Assembly (NCBI GenBank): GCA_905116865.2
Contig: CAJHNH020006168.1
Coordinates: forward strand, 257,501-321,500
DNA: 64,000 nt
Source: Candidula unifasciata
Taxonomy: Eukaryota; Mollusca; Gastropoda; Stylommatophora; Geomitridae
Reading direction: 5' to 3'
Positions 31,591 through 43,600 of this stretch are shown here, piece after piece (the first letter of the stretch is position 1; each line of letters opens with the position of its first letter). Below the pieces are notes generated by a model, which did no database searches, had not been told where the DNA came from, and worked only from the letters and a program-made list of their open reading frames with translations. A program made the position numbers and the translations under genes.

Positions 31591-33035
31591 AGAAGTGTTG
31601 GCACACAAAGTTAGCATTTGTGGGATTGACAGCTGTAAAAATTACTTTTATGGAGAGGTTTTAGCTGGAATTTGATGTCAGAATGTACGGAAAAACAGTC
31701 TTGTATGTGCCAGTCAGTGTCTTGTGTTCTAAAACTGTTTAAAAATAATTATTTAGACATGCCCGATGCTGGAATCTTTCATTTAGAGCGCTCAATATTA
31801 TTTCATAATGTGTTCAAAGCTGCAAAAGGTTGTAAACTGTGAGTTTGTTGTTTTAGAATAAATTGATACAGACTGTTATAGGGTTAATACAGTTGTAACA
31901 AAAATTATAATGGTCCCATGTCCATACCTTTAGGTGTAACATGCATATGGTGCTAGCTCCATATCCTTTTAAAGTTAAATTAAAACTCAATATCCTTCCA
32001 GCAGCTTTTTCCCCCCAGACAGTTTCCTGGTACTGGGGTAAGTTTTTATAAATCCACCTCAATGGGATTCTAATCTTTGTCCACCGGTGTACCTTCTTGA
32101 CTTACTATATATGCAACTTACCATTCTCTGTGTCTGAAATGGGGCATCCTGTCTGCTCAGACATCTTCAGGAGGACTGCAGCAGTAGTTAACTCTGTTTA
32201 CCTACCTTTTATTATTTCAGTACCAGCCTGTAACTGCAACAACGCTTTCTATCTCAGGAAGTTCACATTTGAAGGAGACAGTGTTGGAGTCTGAAGAAGT
32301 TAAAATGAGAATATTATGGGACTGAAGGAGTTCAATACCACTTCAGCTGTGATGAGTTAATATAACTGTTTTTTTTTTTTTCTTCTTTAACCCATCTGCC
32401 AAAGATCTTATATCAGAAAGCCTTGATAAAAAGCTATTGTCCAGTTCAAATCTCCCTGTTTACCACACAGCTTTGTCCTGATTGAGATTAGAACAGGCCA
32501 GATGGCTTTTCCAGCTACTGACCATTTGAGATAGAAGAAAGTCGGAAAATATACTGTCTTTAGACCACCCAGTGAGTTCAGTGAGTAAAATATAAGTTGC
32601 ATGATTCAGGAAAGTTAAAATAATGCAATCGCTATTTTCATTTTAAATTAAACATAAATAAAAATTTTGTTGATATATGTTTATTGTTGATATATTGAAA
32701 GTATTTCTATATGTAATTATGAGTTTTCTTGTACATTTGGGTTTCCATACTTGAGTCTCTATATTGTTTTCAGGGAACAATTGTTACAAATTGCTGTCAT
32801 CTGCTGATGGAACCAAGCACTTAAAATATAAGAAATATACTTTTCTGCATTTCTCGGCCACATACTACAGATGATTGTGCATGTCTCTATGTTAAAAATA
32901 CTCATTGCATTCAGAACTGTTTTATAATAATAATATTTAAGTTAAGCTTATGTTTAGGATAATTCTGGCTTTATAATTTACAGTGAAATATTAACTAAAC
33001 TTTGAGGAAATTATACACATTCTTCTTCACTTTAG
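31590..33035. other. No recognised feature
   Basis: AT-rich intergenic sequence between the two convergent genes. No ORF, repeat family or RNA structure could be supported. Confidence 0.3.
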
Positions 33036-33039
33036 AAGC

Positions 33040-33490
33040 CACAGTAGCTAGCATGCTTACCTGCTACTGGGTATCGTAGGTTTGTATCCCCACTTAGGTG
33101 GATTTATCTGCTTTTTTTTGTTTTCACCTTTAAAAGGTCAGTTGGTGTGCTGTGTTGTGGTTTACAGCTAGGCTGTGACATGTGTGCTTTTCGGCCCAGC
33201 ACGTCCAATTTCAGCAAACCCTTAATTAGTCGCTGTTTATGACAGGCATTTTAAAGGGGCAGCAGATCTGCTCTTGTTTGTCCCCCAAAATGGGGGCCAC
33301 TGAACCCACACAGGGAGGTGGATTTATAAAATGTGTCTAGCCTCACAGGGTAACTTAGCTTGGAATAGGAACCAGGACATGTCCCGTGAAGAAAAAGTTT
33401 CTGGTGTGATGCTGACCTCATCCTCCACAGAGTGCCAGTTTCTCCAAGGAATACAAAGCCAGCATCCATACCTAAGCCCCAGTGTAAAAG
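33040..33490 (+). mobile_element. Family A-like SINE interrupted by an F2 insertion
   Basis: The tRNA-like head (33040-33107) and body (33316-33490, with GTGATGCTGACCTCATCC and AGAGTGCCAG) are separated by a foreign 208-bp piece. A 12-bp target duplication, AGGTGGATTTAT, flanks that piece. Confidence 0.7.
33108..33315 (-). mobile_element. Family F2 repeat inserted into a SINE
   Basis: Antisense F2: on + a T-rich end, TGTGCTGTGTTGTGGTTTAC, CCTTAATTAGTCGCTG and CCAAAATGGGGGCC. Direct repeats of AGGTGGATTTAT at 33096-33107 and 33316-33327 mark retroposition. Confidence 0.8.
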
Positions 33491-33504
33491 ATCTTTAATA
33501 CAAT

Positions 33505-34210
33505 ACAACTGGCAGTGATCCGTGGGCCACTTCCTAGGTCTCTGTAGGCCACCAGTTGTTAGGTCTATGTGGGCCACCAGTTGCTATGTCTCTGTGGGCC
33601 ACCACTTGCTAGGTCTCTGTGGGCCACCAGTTGCTAGGTCTCTGTGGGCCACCAGTTGCTAGGTCTCTGTGGGCCACCAGTTGCTAGGTCTATGTGGGCC
33701 ACCAGTTGCTAGGTCTCTGTAGGCCACCAGTTGCTAGGTCTCTGTGGGCCGCCAGTTGCTAGGTCTCTGTAGGCCACCAGTTGCTAGGTCTATGTGGGCC
33801 GCCAGTTGCTAGGTCTCTGTAGGCCACCAGTTGCTAGGTCTATGTGGGCCACCAGTTGCTATGTCTCTGTGGGCCACCACTTGCTAGGTCTATGTGGGCC
33901 ACCAGTTGCTAAGTCTATGTGGGCCACCAGTTGCTAGGTCTCTGTGGGCCGCCAGTTGCTAGGTCTCTGTAGGCCACCAGTTGTTTGTTCTCTGTGGGCC
34001 ACCAGTTGCTAGGTCTCTGTGGACCACCAGTAGCTAGGTCTCTGTGGGCCGCCAGTTGCTATGTCTCTCGGGGCTACCAGTTGCTATGTCTCTGTGGGCC
34101 ACCAGTAGCTAGGTCTCTGTGGGCCACCAGTAGCTAAGTCTCTGTGGGCCACCAGTTGCTATGTCTCTGTGAGCCACCAGTTGCTAGGCCTCTCTGGGCC
34201 ACCAGTTGAA
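33505..34210. repeat. 25-bp minisatellite, about 28 copies
   Basis: Unit GGTCTCTGTGGGCCACCAGT followed by TGCTA. Variants (CTCTG/CTATG, GGGCC/AGGCC, CACC/CGCC) are interspersed, so larger blocks have been re-duplicated. Confidence 0.95.
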
Positions 34211-34799
34211 TAGCCCTATAGTATCACGTTGTTCAAAAATAGTCTGCCCATCCTAATGTCACACATCCTTGCTACTGATTGCCAGAAAGATTCGTTCATG
34301 TACAGTGCATTTGTATTGTGTCTAAAAAGCCATGTTTGGCGTGAGAGATCACAGAGGAATGGTAGAAACATGTAAATGAAGAATACGGATGTTTTTCAGG
34401 AAATATGAGAAGACATCAGTCAACATTCAGTTGTGTTACGAGAATAAGCCTTGTATCTAGTTCTTGGAAGCATGTCTGTGAGAGGAATTGTTAAACATTA
34501 CATAGAGCATATGTTGTTGAAAAACATGATCTCTTGCAGTAGAGACTAGTATATGTGCAGAAGAAGATTGGATGTTCTGAAATATGATTTCTCAAAAATA
34601 TGTGTGTTTAATGTTGTGTGGTAGAGGTTTGCGATTTTTCTGTTTGCAATTTTGTTTGTTTGTTTTATATATATATATTAACTGACTAATCAGTAGGGCA
34701 CAGAATAAATCAAACAGATTTGTATTTGTAAATAAAAATTCTTCATCACAATCTTCTTCTCTTTATTCTTTATGTATATTTATTTGTGTAAATTACACA

Positions 34800-34992
34800 G
34801 CCTTTTCTTCTTCTGCTTTGCATTCACCGGCTGTAAATTTAGGTGGAAAATTCTGATTGTTTGTCCACTTCTGGACTTTAGTCTTTTTCCAGAACTTTAG
34901 CTTTGCATACACACCTGTTTCACAGATCTGGCTTATTTGTAATTGTGCAGACTGATGGTTTCTTGCCTCTCAGGGTGATGTACTCTGACTTC

Positions 34993-35040
<48 letters not shown>

Positions 35041-35140
35041 TAGTCTTCTGCAACATGCCTGTTGGGGGAGGGGGGAATAGGCTTGTCGCCGCCCCCCCCC
35101 TCCCCTCCCCCCACAAAATGGGGCCCATTATCTACGTAAG
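34800..35140 (-). mobile_element. Family F1 repeat with expanded poly-C
   Basis: On - the tail encodes LKFWKKTKVQKWTNNQNFPP without interruption. The head is interrupted by a C run (34995-35037, + strand) and further C-rich sequence to 35112. Confidence 0.8.
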
Positions 35141-35519
35141 GAATCACACAGCCTCATAATTTGATATTTTATTGCACCAAGTTGTAATCTGTCTAATAAA
35201 CTAATAAAGTTATCTTCAACCCCATTCCTTCCATGGCAATCTCTTGAAGATTTTCTGTGTCTTTCATATATTACTAATCTTTGACTTGTTTGTAGATTGT
35301 GTATTTAGCAGTATATTTATATATACCTTGTGAATTCCATAAGAAGGATTTTCTAGTGATTCTATTAACTGGTTTTTTAATGTTTGTCCAATCCATTGTT
35401 TTTCATACCTTTTGATTCAGTGTCAAGCGAATATTAAGGCTATAATAATTGGTTTTTCCATTTGGTCTCTTCCTCCTCTTTGAGTATTATTTTCTTTAAT
35501 ACCAATTATTTAAACTCGT

Positions 35520-35705
35520 TTAGGGCTCAGACTTTGCTGCAGATGTCCAAAGCACTACTTCGAATGAATGAGTCAAGAATTGACATCGTTGCACTTAGTA
35601 AATTCCCACGAGTGCACCGTCCAACTTCTTCAGCAACCAGTGAAGAGTTGACATGCTATCAGAACCGGTTGCAACCTGTTAAAAAGTCTGCCTCTGTTTC
35701 CCCTT
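35520..35705 (+). mobile_element. LINE endonuclease N-terminal fragment
   Basis: AQTLLQMSKALLRMNESRID followed by IVALSK resembles the NVRTLLQ...MxxxxIDIxALSExR start of APE endonucleases in LINEs. It decays quickly afterwards. Confidence 0.55.
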
Positions 35706-36369
35706 GAAAGTTGAATATAACTTTGATTTTTAGCTTAAGCACAGAAACTTCTCATTTATATTCTCACCTTCAGCTTTCAATAGTAAGACTCATATGCAGT
35801 AATCTTTCATGTGTTCTCGCTTTGAGCTTTGAATATCCAGTCAGTACAGTAACGGTGATCTCATCGTGAGGTTTAACTTCATCTTGGATGAGTGAAATGA
35901 TCAACTGTGAAGACTACTTCATAAATCTACATATTCAGAGTTCACAGAATTCCATTTCCGATGGTTATTGTTGTGGTCATGGCCCGCTTCTAACTTCAAT
36001 TTTCTGTTAGATTTTACATTCAGATTTTGTAACTAAAGATTTTCAGGGATAGAGCTTGGAGAAATGGCAAGGCTCTGTGTTTGTATACTGTTTTCATTTA
36101 TAGTTTGACTTGTATTCCATGCATATGACAGAGATGGATGTTATTGGAGGGGGCAAAACCCAGAACAAATAAAAGTTGTTTTTATTGTTAAACAGAAAGG
36201 GCACACTTTTGTTATTTTTTTTCTTCTTGAATGTGAAGATTGAAAATAGCCAGCAAGCATTGGAGTGGGAAAAGGGGGGGGGGGGGGGGGGGGGAATTTG
36301 CTAGAACTTGAAGTTATACAGAAAGTGAATTCAGAGGTCCTGGGTAGTTAGCATTCTTTGGATATTTTC

Positions 36370-36700
36370 TCCAGGTCATGCTCATGTATTGGGAAACGAA
36401 CAGACAAATAGACTGGCCGGTTCCGCATCACTTGGTGGTGAATTAATATATGACAAACTAGGTGTTGTGGGCGCCCTTTGGATGGGAATTAACAATGTGA
36501 AGGCACAAATAGATCATTACAGTCTGAGCAGAATGGCGCTGCTGGGGAATCACCAGCGAATCTGGCCGACACTCAAGGGAAAGGCGAGACGGTTATACAA
36601 TTACTTATAGTTCTATAGGAATTTGAACTTTTTGTTTGCCACTGTAGATAGGGACAGAGTGCATATGGGAGTCTTCTGAGTGCTATGATGTCAATTATTA
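36370..36700 (+). mobile_element. LINE RNase H / C-terminal fragment
   Basis: PGHAHVLGNEQTNRLAGSAS is the RNase H PGHxGxxGNE..D.LA signature; the later TLKGKARRLYNYL matches the LINE tail. Preceded by a poly-G run at 36271-36294. Confidence 0.78.
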
Positions 36701-36778
36701 ATTTCATATTTAACAAGAAAGTGAATCGTCTTCCAAGAGAGAGAGTTGCATTCATTATTTTGAGTAAACTTCTTTGTA

Positions 36779-36885
36779 GGGCGCCACGGTAGTTCAGTGG
36801 CTGGATGCTTGCTTACTGGTCCAAATATCTTGGGTTTGAATCCAATTCAGGACATAATTTATAAAACCTAGGGCTTCCGGGTAAG
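36779..36885 (+). mobile_element. Family A-type tRNA head, truncated
   Basis: GGTAGTTCAGTGGCTGGATG (box A) and GGGTTTGAATCC (box B), then the body is cut where the antisense B copy begins. Confidence 0.65.
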
Positions 36886-36889
36886 TTAG

Positions 36890-37095
36890 TTGCTTGTCCT
36901 TTACAAAGCGCTGCAGAACCAACCCCAGCATATTTTAGTGGTTGGTGATTACACTACTAAATTTTGCATTTAATAGTTTGCCAATGCTACCTGCATTGTC
37001 ACCCTTGGATACCACTTTCGCCCACAACTGGGATCGAACCTGGCATCACGAAATTACGAAGTGCGCTTGCAAACCCTAAGCTACAGATGACGATC
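36890..37095 (-). mobile_element. Family B SINE
   Basis: Antisense copy with GCTGCAGAACCAACCCCAGC, AATAGTTTGCCAATGCTACC and GGGATCGAACCTGGCATCAC (box B, reversed). Confidence 0.78.
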
Positions 37096-37099
37096 TCCC

Positions 37100-37186
37100 A
37101 GATAACCTCAGCCTGAAATTGGCACCAGGTAATGCCTAAGAGGTAAAGTCGGCTGGGTGACATCATCTCCCACCGAGTGCCGATTG

Positions 37187-37271
<85 letters not shown>

Positions 37272-37345
37272 TATATATATATATAAAGTATGTGTCTAAC
37301 GCTATGTGCCTGATGTGCCACAGACGGGGAAAATGGTCCTTACAC
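37100..37345 (+). mobile_element. Family A SINE split by an expanded (TA)n
   Basis: The A body reaches CACCGAGTGCCGATTGGTCT and then runs into TA repeats (37190-37285) before resuming at TGTGTCTAACGCTATGTGCC. The microsatellite grew from the family's own short TATA-rich spot. Confidence 0.78.
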
Positions 37346-37359
37346 ATTGAAGAAATGTT

Positions 37360-37590
37360 AGTTGCGTATAATTTACAGAAAGTTGCAGAACCAGCCCCAT
37401 CATTTTTGTTTCGCTGTTTGTATTTCAATTTTAAGTTTAGTAGTTTGCCATTGCTGTCCTGATCATCTGCCCTGAAATGCCGACCTCTCTGTGCCACTGT
37501 TGAAAAATCAAGACAAGGCAGTCTTCCGCCAAATCATCCGGAACGAACCCGGCACAATGAAATTATGCCTAGGCCGCTGATGCCACTTTA
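37360..37590 (-). mobile_element. Family B SINE
   Basis: On +: AGTTGCAGAACCAGCCCC, AGTAGTTTGCCATTGCTGTC and GAACCCGGCACAATGAA, the reverse complement of the B 3' end, middle and box B. Confidence 0.75.
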
Positions 37591-37654
37591 CAAACTTACA
37601 GCTTTTTATGGGACGAAAAATTGGTCCTGCCTCTATGGGGTTAAACCCAAACCA

Positions 37655-37850
37655 CTGTCTTGCTAGATGGAGCTTCCACGGCTAGGCGATCGACCTTGGC
37701 TTTCAGGTCGACTCAGCCTTAAAAGGGTACAGTCCTGGGAAGTAAAGGCGGCTGGCATTATGCTGACCTCATCACCCACCGAGTGCCGATTGGTCTTTAA
37801 ATATAGGTCTAGCCCAGTATGCATGAAGGCGTGGGAAAGAGTCCTTTTGC
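37655..37850 (+). mobile_element. Family A SINE body
   Basis: CTTTCAGGTCGACTCAGCCT, GGGAAGTAAAGGCGGCTGGC, CACCGAGTGCCGATTGG and the GGCGTGGGAAAGAGTCCTTT end. The tRNA head is degenerate. Confidence 0.82.
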
Positions 37851-39270
37851 AGTCTTGTTACACAAATACACAATCAATATGCCACAGTAATTCCTTGATA
37901 AATATACAAGTTTTAGTTAATAAAGCAATATTCGTTTGAAAATACTGAGCATGTACCCCAACACTTAATTGCATGATGCTAACAGAGAAGCAGCCTGGAA
38001 TTTCCCCAGCACAATCATTACAAAGTTTTACGGCACAGGAGGAGATCTGGACTGCCAGGTAACTTTCACTAAGGCTGCTGGCCTCATGGTATAGTGTTTC
38101 TGACAAAAGGATCATTAAAGAAGATAAAATACTTAAAGCCTGAATTAACCACAGAGTAATACACAATTGAAGAAATAAACTGATTGTTCAAGTTTGTTTT
38201 TATTTTTCTCACATAATTTCAGTTACACAGCATGTACTACTTCTAAATAATGAATTATTTTGTGGAAATGAGATTATTTAAAATGTTGTTTTTAAGTAAT
38301 TGTGAAAGTTAACACATACATTTTTTTTCTTCAAATTAATGGTGAAGGTTAACTCATACATTAGATATACAATACAGTTTTCATCATTACTGTATGTCTA
38401 ATGCACAATAAAAATATATAATAAGTAAAATGAACATACCAGTACAAATTACTAGGAGCATGGCATTAGGGCCATTTTATCAACAACTGAAGAGCACATG
38501 AGATATATCTTGGTAACTGTATTAAAAACTTCACAGCAAACGGGTCACCCCATAGTTGCTCCGCTCCTATGCCAACTAAAAAAAAAAAAGTACAGAATGT
38601 CCATCACTGTCCCTTGTGGAAAAAAGGACACAGACTGCTGTCTCGGCATTACCACTAGCATATACGCGCATTAAAAGCATAAGACAACTATCAGAAGTGC
38701 TAACACGAACAGTCCTACATTAGAAATGCAGTTCATCATCGACGGAAGTGGCAGTTACGAAATGATCAGCAGTTGCACATGCTATTAATTTTAATCACAT
38801 AAGGTGCTACTTATTCTGTGGCAAAACAACTCTCCTTTTCTGAATCTACAGTTCCCAACACCACGCTGGTCACAGCTGATAAAAATTCCAAATGAAATCT
38901 GCAGCTCACGATGTCGCACCATGCACCTAACTCAATAACTGGGTGAAAAAACTATATCCTTTCAGTCCACAAATGGAGGAAAATGCAACGGCCACTATCT
39001 GTCAGAAGCGAAATTTGTCATAGCTAAAAACAGTAAACGTGCCTAACCTCCATATGGTTTGTATTATGCTGGTTACTATTCCTGCAGGTTGTCTCCTCCA
39101 GAATTGCAGTCCGCAGGATTAACACCTTAAGGATGAGAATCCTGCTTGTACTAATCCTAATAGGCCCTGTTCAACTGTATAGTTACAATGAGGCCCCCTG
39201 ACAGTTACGGTAGAACCAGAAGTCTCACCAGGGACTTGATATATATTTCTTTCTGACTCCCATCTGTGTT
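37850..39270. other. No recognised feature
   Basis: AT-rich, no repeat family identified and no supported ORF. It lies downstream of the epoxide hydrolase stop, beyond a mariner remnant and a D SINE, and could include distal 3' UTR; nothing in the sequence proves that. Confidence 0.3.
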
Positions 39271-39274
39271 AAAG

Positions 39275-39525
39275 GTAAAGTCAAGAGGATCGACTTCAAT
39301 GCACCGGGTGTTATCCGATATGGTTCGGTCTCTCTCCTCAGAACGGCAAGCTGTTTGCTGATAGATTCGGACAGAGCAAGAACTCTGTAGATCCGGCGAC
39401 GATCCCTAGGGATCACCGTGAAAACTGCACTCGTGAACTGAATGGTGCAGCAGTGTAGCGATCCCGCAACATTAAAAGTGCGAGGCAAACGGCTAAACCT
39501 GTTCGCTACAGAGCCACCCCTATAA
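39275..39525 (-). mobile_element. Family D tRNA-headed SINE
   Basis: On - the head reads GGTGGCTCTGTAGCGAACAG, followed by the D body (GATCCCTAGGGATCGTCGCC, then CGGATCTACAGAGTT) and TATCGGATAACACCCGG near its end. Confidence 0.8.
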
Positions 39526-39544
39526 AGTTTAAGACAGGATCCGA

Positions 39545-40050
39545 ACCCCTGAACCTCATTTTACTTCCTTCTTAGAGTTGGGAGATCGAAACAGACCCCC
39601 TCTTGTTTTGATGATTTCTCTTGGGTACTCAACCCGCTGATATTTTTGGTCATCAGACAACGAATATGGTACAAACCGGCAAGCAACTTTCTTGGGGGCT
39701 AAAATCTTGCACTAAAATGTTATGAATGGTCTCTCTATTAACACCAAATTCATCTGCCATAATCCTCACAGTAAAACAATGATCTTTTTGTATGTGTTCT
39801 CTAAATTTTGCAGTAAGTTCATCATTGCGAACAAAAATTTGGAATCCAAGTAATCATTTCCACACCACTTTTGAATCATTAATACCACCTGATAGTTTGT
39901 GCACGAGCTTAACAATTATCCCCATAAACTTGTTGCATTATTTCTACTGTTTTAATCGTGCTTTTTCTGAGTTTTAAAAAGAATTTAATGTTAGCCTTTT
40001 GCTCCGCGCTGATTTCGTAACAATGCACCTCCTACTGGGTCAACAAAATG
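39545..40050 (-). pseudogene. Degenerate mariner transposase, N-terminal part
   Basis: The - strand reads, across frameshifts, ISAEQKANIKFFLKLRKS, IMQQVYGDN, then NDELTAKFREHIQKDH, FTVRIMADEFGVNRETIHNI and VPYS-like sequence. This matches the EQRANIKFCFKLGKS / VRxIADELGINRxTVHxIL helix-turn-helix half of mariner transposases. The DD(D/E) catalytic half is not seen. It is inactive. Confidence 0.75.
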
Positions 40051-40131
40051 GCGGCTTGTTTGTTGTCTGCTTACCGAGAGGCGATGAAAAGTTGCTAGAT
40101 CATAGATGAATGTTGCCTCTTTAGATTCCAC

Positions 40132-40132
<1 letters not shown>

Positions 40133-40209
<77 letters not shown>
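40133..40209. repeat. (GA)n microsatellite
   Basis: About 38 GA units, 170 bp downstream of the epoxide hydrolase stop (on -). Confidence 0.97.
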
Positions 40210-40211
<2 letters not shown>

Positions 40212-40382
40212 AGGATGGGGGTTAGCTATTTAGTTGGAAGAGGAGGATTGGGGGTGAGCTATTTAGTTAACTAAGGGATGGACATAACAAGTGTATAATA
40301 CACATAAAATGCCATCTGAATATTTTCGAGCTGAAAAATATTTACCACACGCCTGCACAACCAAAATGTCACCATAGTTTAG

Positions 40383-40648
40383 CTATTTTTTCTGTTTATT
40401 TAGCCACTCTCTCATCAGCTTGTTGACCTCCTCGGGGGCATCCACTTGCACAAAGTGGCTAGCATCAGGAATCCTCTTCACTTCAATTTTAGTTGTCTCT
40501 TTCTCCACAGCGTCAGGAAGAGCAATGTCCAAAGCCGTATCTTTACATCCCCAGATAAGAAGTACGGGCATTTGGTAGTCCAAGTCATAGGTTCCCCGGG
40601 TAGTTCTAAACAGTGCTCGGTAGTAATTGATAGGCGGGGTTAGGGCTC
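40383..40648 (-). CDS. Epoxide hydrolase exon 6 (catalytic acid and histidine, stop)
   Basis: Begins after TTCTTCCTAG and encodes ALTPPINYYRALF, MPVLLIWGCKD, IPDASHFVQVDAPE and the C-terminal NKQKK before TAG. It supplies the second substrate tyrosine, the acid and the catalytic histidine of the triad. Confidence 0.95.
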
Positions 40649-43600
40649 CTAGGAAGAAAACAATATTTGTTATAGTTTATTTTAACCTTAATAAAAAAAA
40701 AAAAACTGCAACTGATATACCAACTGAGTCCGTTATTAAAACATCCAAACACAAATATGACCGCCAAGAAACACATTCTTCTTCTGCCTTCTAACCCCTA
40801 AATGAAGCATTGGCCATCAACCAACTCACGCAAAGTCGTTCTATCCTTCGCTATCGCATGCAGCTCTCCCCATGTCCTCCCCAATTTTTTTTAACTTCAC
40901 TCTCTAGCTCCCTTCTCCATATGTGTGTGTGTGGTTTTTTTGTTTTGTTTGGGGGGTCTTCATTTATTTCTATGCTGTTGTGGGTTCCAGTGCAAAGACA
41001 TTCTAGTTATATTGTTCTTGGGTTTTCTCAACGTGTGTCCTATCCAACGCAGTCTTTTCTTCACCTACATTAGTGATTAGGTCTTACCATTCGAAGGAAG
41101 CTACCAATTAGTCGACTCTTTCGACATGCTTTTGGTCATGCAGTGGGTCTATTCTTGTCCCCCCCCCCCTCCCCCACAATAGGGCCCCGGAACCTACACG
41201 GAGAAGTGGGATACCATTAGGTTAAACCACATTACTATTTGTCTGAATTACTGTCATTATCTTTGTCTTTTCCCTTATGGATTTTCAGACAAGCCGTTGT
41301 GATCTCATACAAAGTATATTAAATTTATCTTGCATTTGATTCCGTGAGTGGGACAGAAGAGATATATCAACGAAGTCCAGATCATCAAGCTGTTTTGTAG
41401 GGGTCCACTAAATCCTATTCCTGATGTCAGCAGTTGCTGTCTTCATAATCCAATCCACTGCCAGTAAAAATAGGAAAGGCGACAAAAGACATCCGTGTCG
41501 CACACCTGTTTTTATTTCAAATGTATCTGTTAGCTTTACCTCATGAAGAACTCGTCATTTCCTGTCTTTATATGTAACGTTTGCCAAGTTAGTAATTTTC
41601 TGTGGTATTCCATAGTGCCCCAATAATTTACAGAGAGATGCCCTATCAATGCTGTCAAAAGCTTTTTCATAGTCAGTGAATCCAATTTAAAGAGGTGAAT
41701 TCAGTTCAATGCTTTGCTTTAGTATTATACGTAATGTGGCTATCCTAATTCCTCTATAGTTTTCATACTCCTGTAGATCACCTTTTTTGCGCAGTTTCAC
41801 AAGATATCCTTCGCTCCAGTCTGCTGGTATTTCTTCGGTCTCTCAGACGTTACTAAATAATCTATGTATCAATTCCGTTGATGTCTATTTATACTGACCT
41901 TAAAAACTTCTGCTGGGATACCATCTGGGCCTGCTGCTGTTTTTTCCTTCCTTCAGAAATTGATAGCTTTCCTAATTTCCTCTTTAGATGGTATCTCACA
42001 GTTAATATCCTGTTCCATTTTTAAAGGCTGGATAACTAGAGAAACCTCAGGGGCTGGTCTATTAAGAAATATTTCAAAATATTTACCCATGTGTCAATTT
42101 GATCTTTAATGTTAATGAGTACTTTTTCTTGACTATTTTTGATTGATCTAGTTGGCTGACTGTACTTACCGACTAACTACCTTGTGTTACTGTTAAGGTC
42201 TCTGAGATTTCTTTTTGCTGCTGCCGTCTCCGCTTCTTGTGCTAGGTTATCTAAATATTTCCTTTTATCCGCCCCTTCTCGCCTCCTAACTTCATTATTA
42301 GCCCGTGTATTTTTCCTAATCTCTAGTTTTGATATTGTTTAAATCTGCCTTTTTTTTACTTTTCCCTTTTTTGACCATTTTAATGGTTTCTGGCGTTATC
42401 CACACTTTCTTTATATTTCTGTTCTTTCTTACCAAGGACTTCTATACAAGATTCATTCCAAATTCTCTCGATCTGATCCCAGCATATTTCAGTGCTTACA
42501 TCTTAAGCTAACTGCTGCCAACACCTAGTACTTATTAGAGACTGTAACTGTAAATTGTTCCTTTTAACTGCTTTATTCCTGGGATAACCTACTATTATAC
42601 TGGTTTCTATGAATATAAGATGTTAAATATATTTTACGTTTCAACTTGATTTTACTTACCAACAGAAAAGCCCTCAAATCATAAAGGGATGATTTAAATA
42701 TTTTTAAATACATATGTGATCTATTTGATTGGTTTTCTTATGGTATGGTGATTGCCGTGTTGCCTTATATTGCTTATATTGCCTTTTATGTGGGAAAATG
42801 CTTCCACCAATAACATACCGGTTTCCTGCACAGAAAATTTGTGACTAATTTTCCATTTTCATTTATCACTCCTAGTCAATGTTGTCCCATAATCTCTTCA
42901 TAACCTGTGTCATTTGATCCTGTATGTTATGGCATCAACCAACTAACCAACTAATTGACAGTATTACGATTCTTTCCTTCCTGTGTGAGAATTGTTTATA
43001 CATGGGTGATTGACCTGCAGCTTTCAGATCCGGAACACCCCCAGACCAGGAATACTTTCAGACCTGGTACAAACACTCGAGTGGCCGAACAATTATTTTG
43101 TATGATTGCTAATTATCCCAGGTTGATGGCATGTCTTTTACTAGTCCAGACAAGCTATTATATGTAGAGCTGTGCGGTGACTAGAGGTGTGTCCAAAGCC
43201 ACGTATGTTGCCTCGGTTACGTCGTTGCCGTATTTGCTTAGTGTATCCTTGGGGTTATCTATCCATAATTGTCTCAGCATTTTTCTGATTCTATATCCAT
43301 ACATACTTTTGCTGTACTATACGCTATATTTGGTGATTGACCAGGTTTAATTCTAATATCACCACTACTTTTACTTGTGGCCTCTTGGTGAATTCGAAGA
43401 ATGATTTCATTCCTTTCATATTTACATTTCTGATGCATATATTGTGAACATTGTCTCTAAAGGAAATCCCAAGCACAGCTTCACACACTTAATTTCATAT
43501 GTAAGTATTTTTTTTTTTTTAGGGTGCGTTGATGATTTCAAATGAGTTTAAATTGCAACAGCAAAGTCCCGTTCATTGTCCTGCTCCTTAGGACCACTCG

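Noticed and set aside
33505..34210. CRISPR-like regular repeat
   Set aside because: Units abut with no unique spacers, and the genome is clearly eukaryotic; it is a 25-bp minisatellite.
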